Source of the DNA: Candidatus Saccharimonadota bacterium
GTDB lineage: Bacteria; Patescibacteriota; Saccharimonadia; Saccharimonadales; Saccharimonadaceae
DNA: 64,000 nucleotides
Assembly (NCBI GenBank): GCA_017545525.1
Contig: JAFWMT010000007.1
Coordinates: 111,846 to 175,845 of the forward strand
Reading direction: 5' to 3'
The position numbers were made by a program, and so were the translations under genes. The notes beneath the pieces are model-generated. The model made no database searches and was not told the DNA's origin. It saw only the letters and a program-made list of their open reading frames with translations. This document shows, piece after piece, positions 18,854-29,368 of this stretch (positions within the stretch are counted from its first letter, which is position 1; each line of letters opens with the position of its first letter).

Positions 18854-21247
18854 CTAACAATATGCTTTCAACGCCGTTAACACTTCAGCTTTATCTCTTT
18901 GAATAAGTTTCAGCCTTGCTCGAATTTCTCTCTCACCAATCATAATCGCTCTCTTCATCAATAAATTTTCCTTCATAGGCCCAAAAAACTCTTCAAAACA
19001 TTTAAGTTCTTCTTCAGTCCGCGCTAATCTTGCAATATATGTCGGGTAATTATCGAGCGATTTTTCTCCACTCATTTTTTTCACTTCTTCCCAATGCTCC
19101 ATTAACCATTTAAATGCCTGCTCTCGCATTTTCGGGTTCCGGTATAACCATACAAATAAATATAATTGATCTTGCGGCTTGACTATTTCTAAATCTCCCA
19201 ATAAACCCAAAGCTTTTCCTATCCACTTTTTGTCCTTTATACATGTAACCGCTACCAAATAATCAAACTTAACATCCGGATCTGCAATTTCCTTATATTT
19301 TTCAATATACTTTTCTATCATCTCCGGTTGAAAATAAATTTTCGCCACTAAAATATCTTCTCGAATCTCCGCGTCCATCTTCTCATAATCGTCATTATAC
19401 ATCTCTGCCAACTCTTTCAATCTCTTTTCATCCTCCGCATAGTAATCCAGTCCCATTAAATTCGCCCTCAGTCTCAACATATTCTCATCATCATCTCTAC
19501 GCGTCACCATTCCAACTTCTTCCAACTTTTCATTCACTAACTTTAACACGTATTTCTTCAGTAATTTCTCTTCTTCCGAATCATCATCAAAATACATTTT
19601 TAAATTCCCTACTAATCCTGCTATTTTGTTCCAAACCGATGCTGAATTATCATTTTTAAATTCTAAAGCCAACGGAACTAATGATTTTGCACTAGCTAAC
19701 CCACTTTTTGTCAATAAATCTCTGTCAATCAAAAGCCTAATTTTTTCTTCTAATCCTAACTCACTGAATCTTTCTAATCTTTCTTTAAATTCTTTCTCAT
19801 CCAAATCAAGTACATAATGCCCACTCATATCTTCCGTTATTTTCGGTAAAGGCCAATCCGACTTTTCCATTTCCGCCCCGTCTAATGAAAATTTCTTTTG
19901 TGAAAACTTTTTAAAGCTTTCACTTTCATTTTTTATCACCGGATAGCCAGGTTTATCAATAAAAGCATGCATCAATTTTTTCGGGCTAAAATCCGCATAC
20001 GGCTCTAATGCCTTCCATAAATCATCACCAATCGTATTTTTATATTGAAACTTCTCAAAATAATCTTTCAAGCCCTTACAAAACTCATTCCATCCCATCA
20101 ACCGAATTAACATCAACATCAGTCTCGCACCTTTTGCATACACAATTGCCGAATCAAACAATGTCGAAATTTCTTCCGGGCTTTTTACGTCTTGATGTAC
20201 AGATTGTACTCCAGTATATGCATCTCTAAGTAACGCCGCGTAACAATCCCCCACAAAGAAACTCTCAAAAATCTTATATTCCGGATGAATAAAATCTACC
20301 GCATAATATTCCATCACGCTCGCAAACGATTCATTTAGCCATAGGTCATCCCACCACTCCATCGTCACTAAATCACCGAACCATTGGTGCGAAAGCTCAT
20401 GTGCAACCGTTAATGCTACACTCTTTTTCGTCCCCAAGGTCGCTTTTTTTGATGCTAAAAGCATCGATTCACGATAAGTCACTAATCCCCAGTTTTCCAT
20501 CGCCCCCGCATCAAAATCCGGTAAAGCTACTTGCACGCATCTTTTCAAAGGATACGATACGCCAAAATTATCATCATAAAATTCTAAACTTCTTGCCGCA
20601 ATCTCATTTGCAAAATCTACCGCATCTATGTCCTGAGCTAAAGAACAATACGTCGTAATTTCTACGCCATGTTTATTTTTTATCGTCTTACCTTGCAATT
20701 TACCAATTACAAACGCTAAAAGATAGGTCGACATTTTCGGCGTTGGTTCAAATTCATATACATTTCCATCTGCAATTTTTGCCGGCATATTCGAAAGCAT
20801 AATTCCATCAAATTTTTCCGACATTTCCATGCTCAATTCAAAAACTGCCTTTGCGGCCGGTTCGTCAACGCACGGAAACGCTTGACGCGCATAATGGCTC
20901 TCAAACTGCGTCGCAATTATTGTTTCAGTTTTTCCTTCATATTCATAAGTCGAAAGATACACTCCCTCCATGTTTTCATTCAGAACGCCCTCATAAGCAA
21001 TCTGAATTTCCGCTTCACCACTTTTCATATTAGAAATAATTAATGCGTCGTCTTCTACTTTATATTTAACTTCCTCACTATTTACTAAAACTGATTTGAT
21101 TTTTAATCTCACGGCATGGAATTTAATCGTCTCAGCTTTAACTAGACCAGTAATAACAGCTGAACCAAAAAACATTTTTTGTTTTACCTGAAATTTTAAT
21201 TGCAAAACATACTTTTCTGGTACAAAATAATCCAAAAATCTTTCCAC
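18854..21247 (-). CDS. pepN: M1-family aminopeptidase (PepN-like)
   Basis: This 797-residue zinc aminopeptidase removes N-terminal residues from peptides in the cytosol. The exopeptidase motif GAMEN (248-252), the zinc site HELSH (283-287) and the third ligand glutamate in NESFAS (306) are in the standard order and spacing, followed by an ERAP1-like helical C-terminal region. The start is GTG with a strong GGAGG just upstream, 13 bases after the ftsH stop, so the two minus-strand genes are probably co-transcribed. It could process peptides brought in by the Opp-like transporter. Confidence 0.92.
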   Translation of the reverse strand: MERFLDYFVPEKYVLQLKFQVKQKMFFGSAVITGLVKAETIKFHAVRLKIKSVLVNSEEVKYKVEDDALIISNMKSGEAEIQIAYEGVLNENMEGVYLSTYEYEGKTETIIATQFESHYARQAFPCVDEPAAKAVFELSMEMSEKFDGIMLSNMPAKIADGNVYEFEPTPKMSTYLLAFVIGKLQGKTIKNKHGVEITTYCSLAQDIDAVDFANEIAARSLEFYDDNFGVSYPLKRCVQVALPDFDAGAMENWGLVTYRESMLLASKKATLGTKKSVALTVAHELSHQWFGDLVTMEWWDDLWLNESFASVMEYYAVDFIHPEYKIFESFFVGDCYAALLRDAYTGVQSVHQDVKSPEEISTLFDSAIVYAKGARLMLMLIRLMGWNEFCKGLKDYFEKFQYKNTIGDDLWKALEPYADFSPKKLMHAFIDKPGYPVIKNESESFKKFSQKKFSLDGAEMEKSDWPLPKITEDMSGHYVLDLDEKEFKERLERFSELGLEEKIRLLIDRDLLTKSGLASAKSLVPLALEFKNDNSASVWNKIAGLVGNLKMYFDDDSEEEKLLKKYVLKLVNEKLEEVGMVTRRDDDENMLRLRANLMGLDYYAEDEKRLKELAEMYNDDYEKMDAEIREDILVAKIYFQPEMIEKYIEKYKEIADPDVKFDYLVAVTCIKDKKWIGKALGLLGDLEIVKPQDQLYLFVWLYRNPKMREQAFKWLMEHWEEVKKMSGEKSLDNYPTYIARLARTEEELKCFEEFFGPMKENLLMKRAIMIGEREIRARLKLIQRDKAEVLTALKAYC

Positions 21248-21260
21248 ACCTCCTCCTTTT

Positions 21261-23192
21261 TTATTTATATAATTTTACGGTTTCTGGTAATTTTGCTGAT
21301 TTTAAAATTGGCTCTAATTCTGCTTCTTCCAATGTTTCGTGCGCCAATAATTCTTCCGCCAACTTATCTAAAACCGCTTTGTTGGCTTTTAATACCATTT
21401 CCGCCCTCTTTGTCGCTTCGTCCGCTAATTTTTTAATTTCACTATCAATTATTTCCGCCGTTTTTTCAGAGTACGGTTTGCCAGTCGTAATCGTATAGTA
21501 TCCAGTTGCTTCATCTGGAAAAACTAAATTCCTCGTCGAAGAGCCCATGCCTTCTTCAACTATCATCGATTTCGCCAATTCCGCTACATTCTTAAGATCC
21601 GAAGAGGCCCCCGTCGTAATTGCATCCGTCCCAAATATTAATTTTTCCGCTACTCTTCCGCCCATCGCCCGCGCAAGAATATCTTTTAACTCATATATAT
21701 TCTTATAGCTCCTATCTTCCGGCGGTAAGAACCAAGTTACTCCGCCCGTTGAACCACGCGGTATAATCGTTACTTTATGCACTGGATCCGAATCCGGCAA
21801 AACGTGTCCAACCAACGCATGCCCCGCTTCATGGTAAGCCGTAATCTTACGTTCCTTCTCATTCATTACTTTGCTTTTTCGTTCCGGTCCAATCGCCACT
21901 CGCTCAAATGCTTCTGTCAAATCTTTATTTGATATCGCTTTGTGTCCTTCGCGCGCCGCTGTAATCGCCGCTTCGTTTGCAATATTTGCTAAATCCGCGC
22001 CCGAAGAACCCGCCGTCTTTTTCGCCAAAGCCTCTAAGTCAACGTTTTCCTCTACCGGCTTACCTTTAAAATGCACTTTCAAAATTTCCAAACGATCTTT
22101 TCTTTCCGGAAGCGTAACGTTTACGTGTCGGTCAAATCGTCCTGGTCGAAGCAAAGCTTTATCTAACATATCTACCCTGTTCGTTGCCGCCATTACAATT
22201 ACACCCGAATCATTATCAAATCCGTCCATTTCTACCAAAATCTGATTTAAAGTTTGTTCATCCTCACGTCCAGCTCCCCCACGCGCGTCTCGCTTATGTG
22301 CCACTGCATCAATTTCATCAATAAAGATAATCGATGGTGCATTTTTCTTCGCTTTACTAAACAAATCGCGTACCCTCGACGCACCTACCCCGACAAACAT
22401 CTCCGCAAATTCCGAACCCGAAATCGAGAAGAATGGCACATCCGCTTCACCCGCTACCGCTCGCGCCATTAAAGTTTTACCCGTACCAGGATCTCCTGCT
22501 AGTAAAACCCCGCGCGGAATCTTCGCGCCTAATTTTTCATATTTTTTCGGATTCTTTAAGAAATCTACAATTTCAGTTAAATCTTGTTTAGCCGCTTCGT
22601 TACCCGCTACATCTTTGAAAGTTACTTTTTTCTTATCCGGACCATATAATTTCGCCCTCGATTTTCCAAACGCCATTGACTGATTGTTCGCCGCCGTCGC
22701 CTGTCGCATCATCCACGAGAAGAATATCACTAAAGCAATAATCGGTAGTACAGTTAGTAATACATCTAGAACAATTCCCCAAACATCCGCATCTTCCTTA
22801 TATTCAATCGTCGGATATTTTTTCTGACATTCAGTTAAATCTTCTCCTTCTAAATTCTCACAATGATTTATCAGTCCCTGGTCATATAAAGTCCCCGAAG
22901 GATCTTTACGCGAAGTCTCAGTCGGTTGGTCCTTAGTTTTTAAAGTTATATCAAGCGTGTTGCCAGTTATCGTAATCTTACTAATATCGCCATCTGGATC
23001 ATTCGCACGTTGAATTACTTCTGAAATCGGCACTTCCGTTTTTTGCACCCCACTTTGGTTCATATTTGCAATCAAAAGCGCCCCAAAACATATTAAGATA
23101 AATGTAAACAAAATACTTCGCACTGTATTCGAAGCATTATTATTCGCGTTTATTTTCTTTCCCCCCGTGCTATTTTTAATATTTTCCGCCAC
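21261..23192 (-). CDS. ftsH: ATP-dependent zinc metalloprotease FtsH
   Basis: The start is the GTG at 23190-23192, preceded by AAGGAGG, giving 643 residues. The longer open frame upstream runs through tRNA-Pro(CGG) and is not real. The membrane-anchored protein has an N-terminal helix (about 20-40), a periplasmic domain, a second helix (about 135-155), an AAA+ module with GDPGTGKT and the SRH region, and the HEAGH zinc-protease motif. It degrades unstable and misassembled membrane proteins. The extracytoplasmic domain carries two cysteines ([13 protein letters not shown]). Confidence 0.95.
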   Translation of the reverse strand: MAENIKNSTGGKKINANNNASNTVRSILFTFILICFGALLIANMNQSGVQKTEVPISEVIQRANDPDGDISKITITGNTLDITLKTKDQPTETSRKDPSGTLYDQGLINHCENLEGEDLTECQKKYPTIEYKEDADVWGIVLDVLLTVLPIIALVIFFSWMMRQATAANNQSMAFGKSRAKLYGPDKKKVTFKDVAGNEAAKQDLTEIVDFLKNPKKYEKLGAKIPRGVLLAGDPGTGKTLMARAVAGEADVPFFSISGSEFAEMFVGVGASRVRDLFSKAKKNAPSIIFIDEIDAVAHKRDARGGAGREDEQTLNQILVEMDGFDNDSGVIVMAATNRVDMLDKALLRPGRFDRHVNVTLPERKDRLEILKVHFKGKPVEENVDLEALAKKTAGSSGADLANIANEAAITAAREGHKAISNKDLTEAFERVAIGPERKSKVMNEKERKITAYHEAGHALVGHVLPDSDPVHKVTIIPRGSTGGVTWFLPPEDRSYKNIYELKDILARAMGGRVAEKLIFGTDAITTGASSDLKNVAELAKSMIVEEGMGSSTRNLVFPDEATGYYTITTGKPYSEKTAEIIDSEIKKLADEATKRAEMVLKANKAVLDKLAEELLAHETLEEAELEPILKSAKLPETVKLYK

Positions 23193-23209
23193 TATTTCCT
23201 CCTTATTTC

Positions 23210-23285
23210 TGGTCAGGGTGATCGGACTTGAACCGACGGCCTCAGCGTCCCGAACGCTGCGCGCTACCAACTGCGCCACACCCTG
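23210..23285 (-). tRNA. tRNA-Pro (anticodon CGG)
   Basis: On the minus strand CAGGGTG pairs with CACCCTG, with discriminator A and an encoded CCA. The stem CAGCG/CGCTG closes the loop TTCGGGA, so the anticodon is CGG. A TATAAT at 23295-23300 is the likely promoter. Confidence 0.94.
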
Positions 23286-23329
23286 AACCCTTTAATTATA
23301 CCACATTTTCATGCTATAATATAGGTTGT

Positions 23330-23406
23330 CTGGGATTGGCGCAGCCCGGTAGCGCGCACGCATGGGGTGCGTGAGGTCAGGAGTTCAAATCTCCTATCCC
23401 AGACCA
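23330..23406 (+). tRNA. tRNA-Pro (anticodon GGG)
   Basis: CTGGGAT pairs with ATCCCAG, followed by discriminator A and CCA. The stem CACGC/GCGTG closes the loop ATGGGGT, giving anticodon GGG. A TATAAT box at 23315-23320 precedes it. It is divergent from tRNA-Pro(CGG). Confidence 0.94.
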
Positions 23407-23410
23407 TTTT

Positions 23411-26400
23411 TTATGCCGAAGTTCCGTCTGCCCCCGTACTACTATTACTTCTGCTTTCTGCATCTTTGATTTTTTGAACAAAATTCTGTCTAGTTCTTTC
23501 AGGCAAAGTATTTAAATAACTCTGGAATTCCGGTGACTCAGTATCGATTACGTCGCCCTTTGCTAAAGATTCGGCAACTCTTTTTGCTTGTATCTCTTTT
23601 ATCGTATCTACAGGAGAACGATGGGAAATATGAATTTCATACGGATTGCTAGATCCAATACTTACACTACCAGATGAAGCTGCAGACGTGTCAATAGGCG
23701 TACCAGCCGAACCACTAGCTCCAGCACTAGTAACAGTTCCCGCTCCAGTCAAAGCATTCGCAATAACCTCAACATTCGACGCAAGTGCGGCTTTTCTGCT
23801 TTCTTCAGCATTTCTGACGGCTTCTTTTTCTTTAGCATAGTTCAAAGAAGCGTCTGCATCCGACATTTCCTCCAAATTAACATTAGGATCATTTTTATGG
23901 TTTTCCCTATATACGAAAGCTTGTAAAGTTGTTCGCTTCCCTTCATCTGAAAGCATAGTCTGGACAGAATGATCCTCGCTATTGAGCAACTGCTCAACCC
24001 TATCTTTTGTTAATCCTCCACTTTCTATAGCACGCTTCAAAGTAGTTGAACCTTGCGATGCAAAATCGCTATCCGTTTTTGCAATCTCATTTTTCCTCGC
24101 AAAATAACCAAGATCACCATATTCTATCGTACCATCGTCATTGCGTTTAATTGCTCCACCAGCAGACATCATACCGAAAGCATCAGAAGCCTTACCTCGC
24201 ATATGTTGAGCAAATGCAGAATCATGCTGTACCATATCTCTATATCTACTCATAGTTTTAACCATCGCATCATTTACTACTCTGTTTCCGCTAGCATCAG
24301 TCGTATACATACTCTTCTCAGCCAAAAGATCACCAATCTTCTTGGCCCCAGCAGCTCCTTTTCTAGTAATAAGTGCCTTAGATAACGCTTCTACCTTATC
24401 CATATCACCACTATCCATTGCCGTGCTTAGCTCATCCTCTAATTCAACATCCAAACTGCCTTCATACTCCTTCTCTGCTAGAATCGCTCTTGCAGCCCTA
24501 TTTTCTCGATTCATTTTATCCACAGTCTGTTGACTACGCGCCAGCGCCCGCTCTTCGCTCTCGCTCAATCTTCCTCCGCTTTTCTGCTTATTTTGTAATC
24601 TCCTTACATTTCGTTCGCTAGCTTTTAATGTTCTATTCCTTTGAAATTCCGCGGCATTATTTTTAAATCTTTCGGAACCTCTTACTGCTTTATCGATATT
24701 AGCTCCAGCCTTATTCATTCTATCACCCACACCATTACCAATCTTCATAATTCCATCACCAATCTTGCCCATCATCGCAAACGAACCTTTAAGCGCCGTC
24801 GGGATAAAGAATATCGGAACTACGCCTATTATCATTGCCATAAACGCCGAGAAGAAACCGCCATCTCCAGCTCCAGTCACTAAGAGTAATTTAGACACAA
24901 AATTCCCACCACCAACTAAAAGCCCGCAAATCGGATATAGCAACAACATCGCTTCAAAGAACTTCAACCATTTATCGAATAATTTCTTCGTATTTGGTAA
25001 CATATAGCAAACAAATGCTATTGGAGATAACACCACTAGTACGACTATTGCTGCCTTTCTAGCTGCTAACAGCGCAAACAATGAAAACACTGCCGCTAAA
25101 ATCGAAAGTGTAGCAATTACCAATGCTAATAATATGGCTTGTGGTCCCGCGACCATAACTACTACCCATATGTCCGCCATTAACACCCCTAATATACCCG
25201 CACCAGTAAGCGCAGTTGAACCTAAACTGAAAAGAAATTCTTTCCCACCAAATGTCACACTAGCAGTATCTACTCCTATATTAATATTATTAAACATATC
25301 TTGTATGCCACTACCCACAATATTGGATAAATCCACAGAAACTAAACATAATATATAAGATAAATTAATCAATATGACCGCTACAATTAATTTTGGTAAA
25401 ATTTTCTTTATTCCGTAATTATCTATCCCGACTCCAGTTAATTGTGAAAAGATTACTACCAAAAGCAATGCGATAAATATCGTATTGGCTATACCTTGGA
25501 AAATCTCCCAGACATGCTTCGTACCTTGATCTTCGTACTTAGTGAATAACGTCGGTTCAACCTTAAGAGCCGGTTCCACCGCTTTTTCATATAGAGACTC
25601 TGTTGCGCCAGACATTAATTCTAGAGCCGGACAAACAATCCATCCTAATTTCTCCGCCGCTCCCGAATTCAGGCAGTTCGGCTCTGCAACTTCGCCTCCA
25701 ACATCAGATTCAGGATCATTCTCTATATCCTCCAACTCTTGCAATTCTTCTGGTGATGCATCGGCATAAAGAGCTTTCAGAGCCGCAACCAATTCATCAT
25801 AACCCAAAGTACTTTCACTCAAAACATTAATATTTCTATAATCCCCAAGCTTTCCTAATACTATTGGCCTTACTCCTTTATTCAAATTTTTCCCTTTATT
25901 ATTCTTTGTTGCATCAGCTTTACTTAAGACATAACAATCATCATGTATTCTCTGTTTTTCTATAGTTTCTGCGTTGCTACCATAATTATATAAACTATCT
26001 CCAGTGACCCCACAAGTAATATCGACTTTATAATAATCAGTTAGATAATGATTATATAAATCGATAGTTTCAGCTTTAGTATAGCTAAGACCAGCTACAG
26101 ACAGGTTACTATCGCCACTCAAGAATCGCGCAGCGGTTATAAACGCCGACAAATCATACGATTTGTCTAATTCAGCTTTATAATATGAAAACTTGTTAGC
26201 TTCATAATCTGATGAAACAAATTTAAAAGTATAAGAGCCCATAGAACTTCCGTCAACCCCATCATATATGAATACTCCTTTAACATATTCTTTATCATTT
26301 AATTTACTGCCATCCAATGCTAACGAATTTCCCGCTCCCCACATAATCAACAAATTACCATCTTTATCGCCTAACGAGCTAAAACCATTAAAACCTTCTG

Positions 26401-27040
26401 TACTACCATCACTTTTTTCTTCCCATCCATAATCTACTTTGCAAACCCTAAATGTGTCGCTAATATCTTTGTATGCTTTACTCTCACCTTTCAAATTATA
26501 GCTAAACGAAAAACATTCATTACTAGAACCGCTAACAGACTCGGTCACATAACCCATATTCCTCAAAAATTTCACCTGATTATCTAATGTATCGCTATCA
26601 GTAGCAGCACTTTTGCCAAAAAGCCCAAAAATGCCACTATTAGCTATAGCATTCGAACTACTGCTAGAAGGAGCGAAAAAGCCATTTATAGTTAGTCCGC
26701 CAGCACCGTTAAACAATTTGCCACACGAAATTTTATCGTCATTTGCACCACTCGCACCTTTAGTTGATCCAGTAGGGAATATTATTGTCCCACCCGTATT
26801 CGCTAATAAAGAAGACTGAGTCTGATAAATTGGACCAACCGGGCTATCGCCCACATAGACAGTATCTACCATATACCCGTTGTAACAAGTGTATAACCCC
26901 TGCAATGCTGCTTTCTTAAACATACTAGAGCCAGAAGAGGCGGCAAAAGTTGAACTACAAACAAAAAGCTGCGTAAACATAATAGCAAGCATAACCATCA
27001 ACCCTTTGGCAACAACACCGACATTATTCTTCATCTTCAT
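23411..27040 (-). CDS. VirB6/TrbL-like polytopic membrane protein, 1209 aa
   Basis: A signal peptide (about 1-33) is followed by a large extracytoplasmic region (about 34-520) with scattered cysteines. Five to seven membrane helices follow (about 525-790; segments such as ILVVLSPIAFVCYMLP). The C-terminal cytoplasmic part of about 400 residues is charged and helical (RNRTLKASERNVRRLQ). The layout and the helix block resemble VirB6/TrbL proteins of type IV secretion. It is the last gene of the 36425-23411 operon, and its start overlaps the upstream gene by 17 bases. The family call is by architecture only. No VirB4 or VirD4 ATPase is in view. Confidence 0.6.
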   Translation of the reverse strand: MKMKNNVGVVAKGLMVMLAIMFTQLFVCSSTFAASSGSSMFKKAALQGLYTCYNGYMVDTVYVGDSPVGPIYQTQSSLLANTGGTIIFPTGSTKGASGANDDKISCGKLFNGAGGLTINGFFAPSSSSSNAIANSGIFGLFGKSAATDSDTLDNQVKFLRNMGYVTESVSGSSNECFSFSYNLKGESKAYKDISDTFRVCKVDYGWEEKSDGSTEGFNGFSSLGDKDGNLLIMWGAGNSLALDGSKLNDKEYVKGVFIYDGVDGSSMGSYTFKFVSSDYEANKFSYYKAELDKSYDLSAFITAARFLSGDSNLSVAGLSYTKAETIDLYNHYLTDYYKVDITCGVTGDSLYNYGSNAETIEKQRIHDDCYVLSKADATKNNKGKNLNKGVRPIVLGKLGDYRNINVLSESTLGYDELVAALKALYADASPEELQELEDIENDPESDVGGEVAEPNCLNSGAAEKLGWIVCPALELMSGATESLYEKAVEPALKVEPTLFTKYEDQGTKHVWEIFQGIANTIFIALLLVVIFSQLTGVGIDNYGIKKILPKLIVAVILINLSYILCLVSVDLSNIVGSGIQDMFNNINIGVDTASVTFGGKEFLFSLGSTALTGAGILGVLMADIWVVVMVAGPQAILLALVIATLSILAAVFSLFALLAARKAAIVVLVVLSPIAFVCYMLPNTKKLFDKWLKFFEAMLLLYPICGLLVGGGNFVSKLLLVTGAGDGGFFSAFMAMIIGVVPIFFIPTALKGSFAMMGKIGDGIMKIGNGVGDRMNKAGANIDKAVRGSERFKNNAAEFQRNRTLKASERNVRRLQNKQKSGGRLSESEERALARSQQTVDKMNRENRAARAILAEKEYEGSLDVELEDELSTAMDSGDMDKVEALSKALITRKGAAGAKKIGDLLAEKSMYTTDASGNRVVNDAMVKTMSRYRDMVQHDSAFAQHMRGKASDAFGMMSAGGAIKRNDDGTIEYGDLGYFARKNEIAKTDSDFASQGSTTLKRAIESGGLTKDRVEQLLNSEDHSVQTMLSDEGKRTTLQAFVYRENHKNDPNVNLEEMSDADASLNYAKEKEAVRNAEESRKAALASNVEVIANALTGAGTVTSAGASGSAGTPIDTSAASSGSVSIGSSNPYEIHISHRSPVDTIKEIQAKRVAESLAKGDVIDTESPEFQSYLNTLPERTRQNFVQKIKDAESRSNSSTGADGTSA

Positions 27041-27899
27041 CTTTCAGTTCAACCTCCATATTAGTGCTCATCCAAAAAGTCGAATTCACTAGAATAAATC
27101 TTTCTTTTATGATTATATCTTCAATTTTTCTATCCAATATGTTTAATTCATTGCTCTCATCACTCGTAAGCGGAGAAGGTAAATCCACAATACATTTATA
27201 ATCAATACCATCATCTAAGCAACCATTTTCCGAATAATAAGACACCTTCTTCAATAATAGTTCTGTTTGTCTTTTCTTTAATTCTTTATATTTTATCATC
27301 TCCGGAGTTTTTTCTATATAAGCGTCAATCATATGATTTATTTTTTCTTGGGTAGAATTCGAATGGCCATCATATAATGCAGCTATATCGTCTATAGATA
27401 TCTCGCCATCTTTCAAATAGTTATAATAAAACTCAAACGTTTCATTATATTCATACATTTCATTATTATCAAACAATTCATGATCTCGATAATACTCATC
27501 ATAATGGTTCTTCAAAATAGTTAGTTGTTCTGAATCCATGCTATCAAAGAAAAACTCCGTACTATATATATCCAAATCATCATCTTTTACAATTTCTTCA
27601 GTAGAATCATTACCATACAGAAGATAATTACCATATTTATTGAAAGCTTCTTTAACCGATATATTAAGCTCGTCTTCTGTTCCATTACCTTTAAATGTAG
27701 ACAATAGCATTAAAACTATCGCAATAATCAAAACAACCGCAATACATCCTATTACTAGCCATTTTTTTGACTTTTCCTTCGATGCCCCACTGTTCAATAC
27801 AATATCCCCCGTTCCCGAATTAATCGGCATCGCACCACCCCCCGACGCTATCCCGCCCGAGCTAAACCCACCAAAACCGTTATCGTATGACGGATTCAT
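27024..27899 (-). CDS. Bitopic membrane protein of the hydrolase/VirB6-like cluster, 291 aa
   Basis: A Gly/Ser-rich cytoplasmic N-terminus (about 1-45) precedes one membrane helix (about 47-67) and an acidic, helical extracytoplasmic domain with two cysteines. I do not recognise the family. Single-pass proteins with an outer domain sit beside VirB6 in Gram-positive conjugation loci (VirB8-like), so a channel-assembly role is possible. It lies 67 bases after the PEGA protein and overlaps the VirB6-like gene. Confidence 0.6.
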   Translation of the reverse strand: MNPSYDNGFGGFSSGGIASGGGAMPINSGTGDIVLNSGASKEKSKKWLVIGCIAVVLIIAIVLMLLSTFKGNGTEDELNISVKEAFNKYGNYLLYGNDSTEEIVKDDDLDIYSTEFFFDSMDSEQLTILKNHYDEYYRDHELFDNNEMYEYNETFEFYYNYLKDGEISIDDIAALYDGHSNSTQEKINHMIDAYIEKTPEMIKYKELKKRQTELLLKKVSYYSENGCLDDGIDYKCIVDLPSPLTSDESNELNILDRKIEDIIIKERFILVNSTFWMSTNMEVELKDEDEE

Positions 27900-27966
27900 A
27901 TAGAACCATTATACCATAACCATTTTATTTTTTAGCAACTTTTTTTTATCAATCTTCCCAAAAATC

Positions 27967-28695
27967 TTACATATTTACATTTTGGTCATAAACGTATTTA
28001 TATTCACTAAATTTTCGGCCCAAACTTTCAACACCTTTTTTGACCTCATCTAAAGTCACCTCACTTAACGCACGCTCCCTACTTCTGATAATCAAACATA
28101 GTCTATTTCCGTCACACCGATAATCATAATCATAATTTACCGAGATTGAATTACAATTTGTTCTTTTTGCCGGCTTTCCACAAACCGACATATAAATTGG
28201 CATTTCTTTTGCAATAGTCACTTTATTAATAAAATCATTCGCCGTTTTATCTTCGTCTATCATACTAAAACCATCTTCTATTTCTTCTCCTTCTTCATTA
28301 TATCCATTCATCCTTAAAAGCGCCTTTAAAGAATCTACATTTTTCTTTTCTTCATAATCTGAAAAATCCCCATCCTCTGGATCCAAATAGGTATATAACT
28401 TTATCGTTTCGCCATGATTAACTATAAAATTAATTTCTTTACTTTTATAACCCTCTCGTGAAATCTCCGCTTTATATTCTCCAGGTTCTAACTCATAAGT
28501 TGCATTCCTATATTCTTTTCCGTCTATCATTATTTTCGCTTCAACCGGAGCGATTAAAATATCTACATATGCTGGACGATTTAAATAATCAATTAAAGGA
28601 ACTATGCCTAAAAAGATTATTAAAATCAAAACTATCCCCATTCCCCCGAAAATTACAATTCTCCTATACGTTCTCAAAAAATCATTACGAAACAT
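27967..28695 (-). CDS. PEGA-domain bitopic membrane protein, 242 aa
   Basis: The start is the ATG at 28693-28695, which has GAGGAG seven bases upstream; the longer frame begins only with TTG. One membrane helix (about 14-36) is followed by a PEGA beta-sandwich (about 43-105, with IMIDGKEY and LEPGEYKAEISREGY) and a C-terminal alpha/beta domain with four cysteines. PEGA domains are found on the outer face of envelope proteins and are thought to bind surface layers or glycans. It overlaps the upstream gene by 11 bases, within the same operon. Confidence 0.72.
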   Translation of the reverse strand: MFRNDFLRTYRRIVIFGGMGIVLILIIFLGIVPLIDYLNRPAYVDILIAPVEAKIMIDGKEYRNATYELEPGEYKAEISREGYKSKEINFIVNHGETIKLYTYLDPEDGDFSDYEEKKNVDSLKALLRMNGYNEEGEEIEDGFSMIDEDKTANDFINKVTIAKEMPIYMSVCGKPAKRTNCNSISVNYDYDYRCDGNRLCLIIRSRERALSEVTLDEVKKGVESLGRKFSEYKYVYDQNVNM

Positions 28696-29368
28696 CACAA
28701 AACTCCTCAATTTCTATTTCAAATTTATCTGGATTAAAACCTAGCGAACCAATCCACTCATTTACTGCTTCAATCGTATTAAATACGACTCCTTCTCTCC
28801 CGCACGTACTCACTCTTACTTTCAAATAATTCTTTTTCTCGTTTGAATATTCTGAAGTTATCGTTACTACTCTTCCACTTTCCATTTCAAAATTATATGG
28901 CAAATATCTTTCTATTGCCTGAATCTCGTTATCCTCTCCCGCACAATCATTCTCCGGATATTTCAGCTCTTTAAACGATGGACAACTTAAATTTATTTCT
29001 TCATATTTTTTTGTATTGTTGTCTACAATAAAATCTACTGCGTAAGAGACTTTATATTTATCAATATCTACTAAAAACTTATATACTCTTCCATTCTCCA
29101 CTTTTTCTTCCTCATACGAACTCACTCGAATCAGCCCTTCCGCACCCATCCCATCACCAACTTTTTCATTTTTGATTTTTGCCAAAATTTCTTCTTTCAC
29201 GCCATCTTTATTTGCATCTGATAAATTACTTTTAATTTGATCAAAATTAACGATTTTGAATTGGTTATTCTCTCTCACCATTCTTATCGTCATCAATACT
29301 AAAACCAAAACTAAAATCAAACTAGTCGCTATCCACATGATTTTTAAATTCTTTTTTTCTGTTCTCAT
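28685..29368 (-). CDS. Bitopic membrane protein of the hydrolase/VirB6-like cluster, 227 aa
   Basis: A short basic N-terminus and one membrane helix (about 10-28) lead to an alpha/beta extracytoplasmic domain containing four cysteines. The last part, with a helix after VVFNTIEAVNEW, could be an NTF2-like or VirB8-like fold, but I cannot prove it from sequence. It overlaps the upstream gene by an ATGA, indicating coupled translation. Confidence 0.6.
   Translation of the reverse strand: MRTEKKNLKIMWIATSLILVLVLVLMTIRMVRENNQFKIVNFDQIKSNLSDANKDGVKEEILAKIKNEKVGDGMGAEGLIRVSSYEEEKVENGRVYKFLVDIDKYKVSYAVDFIVDNNTKKYEEINLSCPSFKELKYPENDCAGEDNEIQAIERYLPYNFEMESGRVVTITSEYSNEKKNYLKVRVSTCGREGVVFNTIEAVNEWIGSLGFNPDKFEIEIEEFCDVS

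Noticed and set aside
23193..23279. N-terminal extension of FtsH starting MAQLVARSVRDAE
   Set aside because: It is a translation of tRNA-Pro(CGG) on the same strand. The GTG at 23192 with AAGGAGG is the real start.
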